This document shows positions 9,038-17,000 of a stretch of 59,086 nucleotides of DNA, piece after piece. Position 1 is the first letter of the stretch, and every line of letters starts with the position of its first letter. The stretch is taken from positions 1 through 59,086 of the forward strand of contig CAYRFQ010000041.1 in NCBI GenBank assembly GCA_964423615.1, given 5' to 3'. Below the pieces are notes generated by a model. It did not search any database, had not been told where the DNA came from, and worked only from the letters and a program-made list of their open reading frames with translations. A program made the translations under genes and the position numbers. Source of the DNA: CAYRFQ01 sp964423615. GTDB lineage: Bacteria > Planctomycetota > Planctomycetia > Gemmatales > Gemmataceae.

Positions 9038-9954
9038 GGGTTCGTCACTCCTGGGGGGCCGGGGACGGGCAGAACAATCACATAAACGATGGCGATAGCA
9101 ATGAAACAGATGCAAACAATCGCTCCGGCTGCAACGTTTTGTTGTTCGGCGACTTCCTTGACCAACGGCCGCTGCGGCAGAATGATGTTGTCGGCCAGAA
9201 TTCGAGTGGCGACCATCAATATCAATCCGAGAATCATGATCCACAGGGCAATCAGCACGTCTGCCAACACGTCTTCGGTACTCCGAAAGATAGCCCGCCA
9301 ACCGATGATTCCAAGACCAACGAGAAATCCACAAAACGACAATCCGACAGCCGTATTATCGTCTTCTTCGATACTTTTGTGGACGTCGTAGGGAGTAATC
9401 AGTTCGTAGACTTTGCCGCCGAGCACGAGCAGAAGCTGCCCGAGAACAAAGTAAAGCAGACTAAGCAACAAGCCCGTGCCGACCCGGACCAAGAACGTCT
9501 CGCCCAGCGTCGTAACGGTCCAGGACGCATGGATAATGAAACCCGTCGCGACACATCCCCCACCAACCACAAACGCCGTTCCACAATTCCTGTCTTCGAC
9601 CAACTCTTTAACCGTGTGGAATCGATTGAGGATCAATTTGTCGTTGACGAAGACGCTCAAACGCATCATCCCGATCGACACCAACGAAAACAATATCACA
9701 GGCACTAACACCAACGGATCGTCGTAGCCAATCCCACGAGCCACCGTGCCTGACACGGCAATACCAAGTCCCAACATGTACAAGGCCACGGTGATTCCCA
9801 AAGCGGGGTTATCCTCCTTCGTGAGTTCGTCATCGACGGAAAACTGACTCGTCCGGACGTAGGCGAGCTTTCCCAGAACGATCGCTCCACACAACACCAC
9901 GAAATAGGGTATCGCCTTGAGCGTCGTCAATAAATAGAACCCGATGTCTTGCAC
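9034..9954 (-). CDS. double-DUF350 (UPF0719) inner-membrane protein
   Basis: An all-membrane protein of about 306 residues with eight predicted helices arranged as two DUF350 units. Each unit has the family signature of a small-residue-rich helix after DN-A-G: DNPALGITVALYMLGLGIAV in the first and DDNTAVGLSFCGFLVGLGI in the second. E. coli YjfL has only one such unit. The frame opens at an ATG at 10023 with no ribosome-binding site. A GTG at 9954 has GGAG eight bases upstream and gives a sensible N terminus (VQDIGFYLL), so I prefer it. Its stop overlaps the ATG of the Ser/Arg-rich gene. DUF350 function is unknown; it commonly neighbours PspA, DUF4178 and DUF2170 genes. Confidence 0.8.
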   Translation of the reverse strand: MQDIGFYLLTTLKAIPYFVVLCGAIVLGKLAYVRTSQFSVDDELTKEDNPALGITVALYMLGLGIAVSGTVARGIGYDDPLVLVPVILFSLVSIGMMRLSVFVNDKLILNRFHTVKELVEDRNCGTAFVVGGGCVATGFIIHASWTVTTLGETFLVRVGTGLLLSLLYFVLGQLLLVLGGKVYELITPYDVHKSIEEDDNTAVGLSFCGFLVGLGIIGWRAIFRSTEDVLADVLIALWIMILGLILMVATRILADNIILPQRPLVKEVAEQQNVAAGAIVCICFIAIAIVYVIVLPVPGPPGVTNP

Positions 9955-10255
9955 GAGGGACTCCAGATGGGGCGAACAAAAGGATAGGGTCTTTTTTCGT
10001 AAGATTTCGGATCGACGACCCATCTAACTGGTACAAGACCGACTCCGATAATTCTGCAGGGTCGTTGGTGTCGATTCTACTTTTGAAGTCAGAAAGGATC
10101 AACGAACTGCGGACATTTCGATTTTGAAAAAAAGGCCACGCGCTTTACCTTCGAAGTCGGTTCCAGAGATGATCGCGAGTAACTCGTCACTCCAAGTCCA
10201 TCTGCGTAAAAATATCTGCGAGTCTGCAATTTTTTCCACTAAGGAGTTTAGACAA

Positions 10256-10792
10256 ATGCCACGGTTAAACGTCGTCGAACCCGCACAGGCCACTGGGGAA
10301 GTCAAAAAGATTTACGACAATCTCGAGAAGGCCATGGGCAAGGTCATCAACATCTTCCAAGGAATGGGCAATAGCGAAGCTGCGTTAAATGCCTACCTCG
10401 GGATGTCCGCCACACTCAAGAAAGGACACCTTTCTCCTGAAGACCGCGAAGTCGTGTACATCACGGTCAGTCAAGCCAACGGTTGTAACTACTGCCTCGC
10501 GGCTCACACGGGAATCGCCAAAACCATTGGCATGACCGACGAACAAGTGATCGCGATTCGTAAAATGCAGCCCGAAGCAGCAAAACACCAAGCCTTGGGC
10601 CGATTCGTTCAGCGAGTGATGGAGACGAAGGGGTTTGTCGAGAACGCCGACCTACAAGCTGTTCGCGATGCTGGATACAACGACGGCCAAATCGCCGAAA
10701 CAATTGCCTTCATTGGTTTGGCCACGTATTCCAACTACTTCAACCACGTATTCGCAACGGAACTCGATTTCCCTGCCATCCCGGAAGTGTAA
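10256..10792 (+). CDS. carboxymuconolactone decarboxylase / AhpD-like family protein
   Basis: This 178-residue soluble protein of the AhpD/CMD superfamily has the redox motif CNYCLAAH (Cys77, Cys80, His84) and an upstream acidic relay (EDRE, 62-65), as in alkylhydroperoxidase AhpD-type proteins. Such proteins reduce peroxides using a CXXC pair and a nearby His/Glu proton relay. Full catalytic residues are present, so it is probably active; the substrate is not known. An upstream in-frame extension to 10124 is rejected because AAGGAG (10241-10246) sits nine bases before the ATG at 10256. It is divergent from the DUF350 cluster and followed by a 203-bp gap. Confidence 0.85.
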   Translation: MPRLNVVEPAQATGEVKKIYDNLEKAMGKVINIFQGMGNSEAALNAYLGMSATLKKGHLSPEDREVVYITVSQANGCNYCLAAHTGIAKTIGMTDEQVIAIRKMQPEAAKHQALGRFVQRVMETKGFVENADLQAVRDAGYNDGQIAETIAFIGLATYSNYFNHVFATELDFPAIPEV

Positions 10793-10995
10793 TCTTCCAT
10801 CCTGCGGGCTACGAGACCACGCCGACGAAGGAGTGGACTTTCCAGACCTCGGTCCCGCTTGTCGCAGGAACCACAGACCACGAAGCTGCCCTCCGCGAAC
10901 GATTCGGAGACGGGTTAGTCCTACGAACTCTTCGGGAACTTGATAAAGTAACTTAGAGCATCACTCTCTCAAGATTTATCCAAACCGAAAGTAAA

Positions 10996-13803
10996 ATGGA
11001 CACCCTACTACCCGAATCGAAGGTCGGTTCGTTCGACCTGAATCCAAGTGAGGCACCGGCTTCGTGGCTTGGTGCGCTAGGCAGGGCTTTCTTCCCTTCG
11101 CGATGGGGACTTGGAGTCCTTGCCGTCGGCGTGAGCGCGCTGGTCATGGCTCTCACAATCGAACTTTTCGGGACCAAACGCTTGCCCCCGGGAACGTGGT
11201 GGGAACAACCCTGGATTGGTTTGGAGGCTTTGGGCGAAGCCCTGTTATCTTTTCCCGAGGGAACCGACAAATCCTTACAAAGCGTTCAGTTTGGAATTTC
11301 GTTAGTCCAAACGTTCCTCTTTTTCTCCCTCCTTTTGGCCTCGTGGACCGTCATTGGAGCTTATCTTTTACGGGCCGAATTCGTTTCCCAACGAACGACC
11401 GAAGAAACCTTGGAAGTCTCTCCGGCTCGGTTCGTTGGAGTCAGATGCTTGTCGTTGGCTCGTTGCATTCCGATGTTGTTCCTCTTCGCCGCACTCGTCT
11501 CTCTGCCCATAGTCTTTCTCGGTGGCTTCTCCTGGTGGTCTGGGTTAGCCATATTCGTGGCATTCATGGTCCCAGTGGTACTCATCTTTGCCATCCTCGA
11601 GGCCATGATTCTCGTTGGGATTGCCTTCGGCTTCACAATGATACCAGCGACCATAGCCGCCGAGGGAACTGACTTCTTCGATGGGTTATCGCGAACGTTC
11701 TCCTATTTGTATCAGCGCCCCGCCGAATATCTCTTTTGGTGGGTGACGTCGGCGATTTGTGCCGCCGTGCCGTTTGTGGTGTTTTGGTCGTTCTGGCCGG
11801 TCGGTCGCATCGCTTCCCTTTTTTGGTTCTTGAGTTTAGGTTTGTCGTTCTCGATCTTTTGGTCGTTGCAAGCGGTTTCGTATTTGAAGATACGTCGGCA
11901 AATCGACGGCGTCCAAGAACGGGACATCTGGGACGGGGCACTCAACGAAAAACCCGAGCAGAGACACTACCACTTGGAAGCATTGACCGAAGACGGATGG
12001 CCTGAAGTCGTCCTGGCGACCAAAGTTCCTGTGGTCATTGGGTTCGTGACCGATTGGGGAAACGACTGTTCGGCACAACTGGAGGCCCTCGGAGAACTAT
12101 CGAGAAACGCCAGAGAAACCGTCGACGTTTATCACGTCGATCCGGACGAGTATCCTCCGGTGGCGACAGCCAATTTCGTCGATGCCGTACCCAATGTTTT
12201 GGTCTTCCACAAGAACCTCTCGCCAGTGCATGTATTCGAGGGATTCGCTTCTCCCTCAGAGATACAAAGCGTCCTGGAAGAGAAATGCCGTGTTTCGTTT
12301 CCCTCCGACTCACCCGAGGCCAGCGAACGCACCCCATCCCGACTGGCGAACCTGAAGCGCCGCTACTCACTCCCGATGAGCCCGGGCACGAGTTTCGAAC
12401 AGTCCGGGCCAACTTCCCAGTGGTCGGATTCGTTCGGAGGCCAAGGAGAAAACCTTGATCCCCGCGAGAGCTTGTCCTTTCACGATACGTACTCTCCACT
12501 GGGAGCCACGTACAAGTTTGGCATGTTCCTCTCGGTGGTCTTCTGGTCAGTCGTGGTATTGACCGTGACGGCAATGGCTGCTCGCTACTTTGCTCCAGGA
12601 ATTGGACCGCCTGCCGCTGCTCGGGATCCGTTACTGATGGTGTGGAAGGTGGTCCTACATCTTTGCAATCTGGAAAGTCCCAACCGATATTACAACTTGA
12701 CGGTCTTGTGTGGGCTTGGTTTGGCTGCGGTGATCGTTGGCATGTTTGGGATGGCCCGGACCTTACGTGCAGCCGTTTGGACCATTGTCATTCGAGTCGT
12801 TTACCACATTAACTTAACATCGGCCACGGCCTACGCCTATGCTCGAGACCACCCTGGACGTGGTTTCTCCTCGATATTCCTTATCTCCGCAGGGGTCCAG
12901 GCCTTACTCGTGGGGACTTGCGTGGTGCCGTTGGTGTTGAGAGGAGAGGCACCGTGGTTTGTGCCCGTCATCTTCGGCATCGTATCGCTCGTCCTGACTT
13001 CCATCGGCGGCTTTAGTCTTGTCGGCGGTGTGTTGATGACAGACAAGCAAACCTCGCACCCTGGTGCTTTCGCCCTTTTGGTCGGAAATGTCCTGCCTTT
13101 GTTCATCTCTCGATCAATCGGATTACTCCCTGTGCTGGCGCGATGGTTGTTGTTTGGTGTGATTTTGTCTCTGAGTTGGCTCCTACTCTGTCAAGGGATC
13201 ACTTCCCTGGGCGGTACGGATTTTACAGGATGGATGCGGTGGGGCCTCAATCCGAAAATTCTACCTGCAGGGGACAGCGCTTGGATCAAGTACTCGGGAT
13301 TCCATGTCGCTTCTTGGATTGCCGGCATCTGGTTCGCAGTTGTGGTCGCTGCTTGGCTAGGATACCCCATCGCCAGCAGCATCTCTTGGGCAGTTGTAGG
13401 GTATTTGTATGCTCGACAAAAAACGAACGATATCCCACCCACCCAGTTCCAACTCGACGAGGAGACCCAAGAAATCATTAACCAACTCCAGGCAAGCCAG
13501 GAATTGGTCGGAGAGCCTTCGAAGTGGCCAGGCCCGGACTCGTACTCGATTGAATACCTGGCCGAGATCCGGGACCTCCCCCAAGAAGTATCGGCCAAGC
13601 AAGCGAGAACTTTCCTCAAGGAGGCAACGCAATTACTCAAACAACTTGACCCCGACGAAGAGTATTCGCTCTCGTACATAATCGACTCATTGAACATCAG
13701 TGACGCGCCCGAAGAGTTCCAGACCATTGAGGTTGACGGCATCGATCTCGAGCACGATCTGCAGTTACTTGTGTTGGAGTGGAAACGCCATCTCGGTGAG
13801 TGA
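10996..13803 (+). CDS. large polytopic membrane protein with embedded thioredoxin-like domain
   Basis: A 935-residue protein in three parts. Residues 37-300 hold about six hydrophobic helices. Residues 343-430 have a thioredoxin-like pattern: VPVVIGFVTDW, a DPDEYP-type Asp strand, then AVPNVLVF with the cis-Pro (399) and EGF. Residues about 510-800 hold a second set of hydrophobic helices, followed by a soluble acidic C terminus. The active-site motif reads WGNDC (354-358), so the first cysteine of WCXXC is glycine and only the resolving cysteine remains; thiol-disulfide exchange by the classic mechanism is unlikely. I do not recognise the membrane family. The gene converges on the 1807-residue pseudo-caspase/VWA gene. 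No strong ribosome-binding site is visible. Confidence 0.6.
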   Translation: MDTLLPESKVGSFDLNPSEAPASWLGALGRAFFPSRWGLGVLAVGVSALVMALTIELFGTKRLPPGTWWEQPWIGLEALGEALLSFPEGTDKSLQSVQFGISLVQTFLFFSLLLASWTVIGAYLLRAEFVSQRTTEETLEVSPARFVGVRCLSLARCIPMLFLFAALVSLPIVFLGGFSWWSGLAIFVAFMVPVVLIFAILEAMILVGIAFGFTMIPATIAAEGTDFFDGLSRTFSYLYQRPAEYLFWWVTSAICAAVPFVVFWSFWPVGRIASLFWFLSLGLSFSIFWSLQAVSYLKIRRQIDGVQERDIWDGALNEKPEQRHYHLEALTEDGWPEVVLATKVPVVIGFVTDWGNDCSAQLEALGELSRNARETVDVYHVDPDEYPPVATANFVDAVPNVLVFHKNLSPVHVFEGFASPSEIQSVLEEKCRVSFPSDSPEASERTPSRLANLKRRYSLPMSPGTSFEQSGPTSQWSDSFGGQGENLDPRESLSFHDTYSPLGATYKFGMFLSVVFWSVVVLTVTAMAARYFAPGIGPPAAARDPLLMVWKVVLHLCNLESPNRYYNLTVLCGLGLAAVIVGMFGMARTLRAAVWTIVIRVVYHINLTSATAYAYARDHPGRGFSSIFLISAGVQALLVGTCVVPLVLRGEAPWFVPVIFGIVSLVLTSIGGFSLVGGVLMTDKQTSHPGAFALLVGNVLPLFISRSIGLLPVLARWLLFGVILSLSWLLLCQGITSLGGTDFTGWMRWGLNPKILPAGDSAWIKYSGFHVASWIAGIWFAVVVAAWLGYPIASSISWAVVGYLYARQKTNDIPPTQFQLDEETQEIINQLQASQELVGEPSKWPGPDSYSIEYLAEIRDLPQEVSAKQARTFLKEATQLLKQLDPDEEYSLSYIIDSLNISDAPEEFQTIEVDGIDLEHDLQLLVLEWKRHLGE

Positions 13804-13965
13804 CAGACGATCAACCAACCGATTGTGGAATTGTCTTATCTACGAAACCTGTCCGTGACCTCGGCCAGATTCGTCTTCCGTCCAAAAAAAGGAAAATTCA
13901 ACTCCAAAAAGCCAGACGAATCCAACAGGGACAGGACGAATTCCAATAGTCTGAGACTCCCGACA

Positions 13966-14012
13966 GTCGAAGAACGACCATTTTCCGTCTTCATCCTTCA
14001 TCCTTCGACCTT
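13966..14012. repeat. period-7 repeat hairpin spanning a stop codon
   Basis: CTTCATC-type heptamers repeat at 7-bp spacing from about 13987 to 14010. GTCGAAG (13966-13972) and CTTCGAC (14003-14009) are exact complements that could close a hairpin. The stop codon of the long minus-strand gene (13991-13993) lies within the repeat, so its last residues are encoded by it. Confidence 0.6.
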
Positions 14013-17000
14013 CCCGGAGGGACCAACACTCCATCGCGTGGTCGAATCTTTGGTTTGCTCCGGGAACTCGGGGCACTCGTTGGAGTAGTAGGAACTTCGA
14101 TCTTCATGAGTCGAGATTTCTTCTTTTCTTTCAGCGGATTGTTGATCGTATCAACGTCGGCTGGGACACGGAGCGAAGTCAAATCGACCAGAGGTTTGGG
14201 GCGTACGTCGGAAGGACTTGGGGGATACAGGTTGTCCATTTTGAGAAAGAAGTTTCGCTTCTCCGAATCACGTTGGAATTGCGAGAGAGAGATGATTTCG
14301 ATCGATTCCACCACGCGTTCGGCTTGCTCGGGACTCACCGGCCAAAACAGGGCCGTGCACTTGTTCGCTTTGGTGAAGTAGCGATGTTCCGAGCCGCTCG
14401 TCACGAGGCCATTGAGTTTGACCATCACCGGGTAATCTTTGGGATAAGCAAGACGCACCACAAGACACGATCGAGGTTCCCGTTCGGGCGCGCGGTTTGC
14501 GTTGGATCGTTGCGTTTCGATCGTGTGTTTCTCGACTCGGACGCTTTCGACCACGACCTTGGCCTCCGGAAAGCTGACAACGCGATTCTCGATTTCGTCG
14601 GGTGATCGGAAGTCGTGTCCTCGACGCAACGGGACGCCACGAGGTTCTCGGTCGGGAGTCCACCAGATCCGCACCACGGGAGTGGCCAAAACTCCGCTCT
14701 TCGAGAATTGTCCACTTCGGGTCTTTCGCACTGGCCATTTGGGAACATCAAAGCTCCACGCGGCGGTCGAGTAACCAGGCTGGTAGTGCCACCTTTGCGT
14801 GAAACTCTCCGCTTGATTGTTCGGCGTATCGAGTTCGATCCAACACACCTTCGGCTTGATGTTTTCGAGCGTGGTGGCCAGTGGAGACAGCTTTCGATCG
14901 AGGGTCGTGAGAAGTTGTAACGAACCGTCGGGACGCAGTTGGTTTTGTACCGCAGCAAAAATCCAATCTGTATTGACCTTCTTGCGTTTGACCGGGAAGG
15001 CATCCGAGAACAAAACCCTCTGGAATGTCGGTGACCCAATCGTTCCGCCCAGTGTCCGTCGCGGAGCCAACTCAAGCAACAACAAGTCCGATGGATTGAG
15101 TGTGAAACTTCGCGCGACCCGACCCGTCATGTAGGCCCGCACTTTGTAATTACCCGGAAGCAACCCGTCCGACGTCCAACGTATGTTCGAACCCGTCTTG
15201 CTCACGTCGAGGCCAGTATTCGGCACGCTCGTCACAGGGGTGTTATCGGCGTTGTCGATGTAGTAACGCAGTCTTTGTCGGAAGACCTGGCGAAGGGTAC
15301 CGAGTAACTTCGCCGCCTCCTCAACTCTGTAAAGGGTTCCTGGAGGCGAAAGATCTTTCAGTGCCTCGAACTGTTTCTTGACGAGTTCTTGTTCGGCACC
15401 AGGAACGCGGAAGCCTACGACGCTGATTTGGATGTCCTTGAAGTTTTCGCGAAGCAGGACAGGGACGCTTTCGATTTTGGGGTTGTACTCGATGTCGTCC
15501 TGAATGCGGTTATCGATCCCGTCGGTGATCACAATCAGGTGCTTCCGCCCTCTGGCACGAGCCAAGTCTTCTCGAGTTGCCCGTAGCATCGTTCGAATGA
15601 GTGGAGATTTATTCCACGGCGTCAGTTTCGGATACTCGACCTGGGACATCACCCGTTTCAGCAGAATCGGGTCCTCGGGATCCCAAACCGTCGGTCGCAA
15701 AAGTCGCCGGACGGTCGCTTCGGGTTGCTCGTCTTTTCCATCCCCTAGCTTCTGTCCAAATACCCAAAGGCTCAGTCGCGTTCCCTTGGGCAACGATTGA
15801 AGCAACGCTTGCAAACCAAGCGTCGCCTGGGCGAATTTCGTTTGCGGACCGAATTCTTCTCCTTTGGCTTCTCCCATGCTGCCGGAAGCATCGAGCACGA
15901 CCGCGACCGTACCAGTGCTCGTCCCATACTTTTCGGAGATGACCTTGGAGGCCCGGACCGCCACACTGCCCATGTATGGCAGCGGGTGTGTGATCTTGAC
16001 GGTTTGTGGAACCGGATGCAGAACAACCGGTGTCGTTTTGGCGATCGGTTGTCCTCGAAAAACCCCCTCGACGACCAGAGAAGTCGGAAATGTCTTCGGG
16101 GCTTCGATCTTACTAACCTCTTCCTCGGTCAGTTTTGAACTCGTTAGTGCCATTTGGAACCTTGGGGCACCATCACCACCGATGCGACTCGTTCGTCGGA
16201 GAAGTTGTTCAGGGTTCAAGGCGGCGAGGTACGCTCCCGGTTCCATCCAGACAACAGGATATCCGTCCAGCAAACCGCCTTTCTCGTCCTCGCCTACCAG
16301 CTCATATTCCAACTGAGCCTCACGTTCGGTCGTCAATCGCAGAGTGCCATCAAATGTCTTGGGGTTCGCCTGCCCTTTCGGGAGTCCTGGAGCAGAATGC
16401 AGGCGTAACGTCAGTCGCCGAACTTGGTTCAACTGGTCTCGCAATCGAGCCACCTCGGGGTTGTTTTCGAACAAATTTTTTGCATCGTCCAGATAGGTTT
16501 CACCCGCCTTACGAAAGTACGGCTTGGTCGTCGCGTCCTCGGCATACCAATGCGCTTTGTACGTTCGTTGCGTCTGCCACAACAACAGTTTTTGAACAGC
16601 AAATTGGCGGTAGGAAGCATCCGCTCGGTTCGGCACCAGCAACTTGCCAGGGCTGTTCATTAAACGTGAGAGATAATCGGCACGGCGCAGGCTCATTTCG
16701 ACTTCGGCGAGGGTCGATGTCTGCTTGAGCTTCTCCAAGTTGTTCACCGTCAGAGGAATTTGTCTCCAACGGATGCCGATTTCGTCTCCAGCCCAGGCCA
16801 ATGTGTCCCACCAACGTTGCTCGACCCGAAAATTGACGAGTTGATGTTGCACTTGTTCGTGCGTCTGAGTCACTTTGGTCGGTGTCTTATCGAACCACCG
16901 TTCACCAAGCAACTCCAAAGCCATCAATCCCTGACAGTATCCGTGATCCTTGGCGAGTTTTTGGTTCTCGTTGACGGAAACGGCGAATCTTTTGGCCGGA

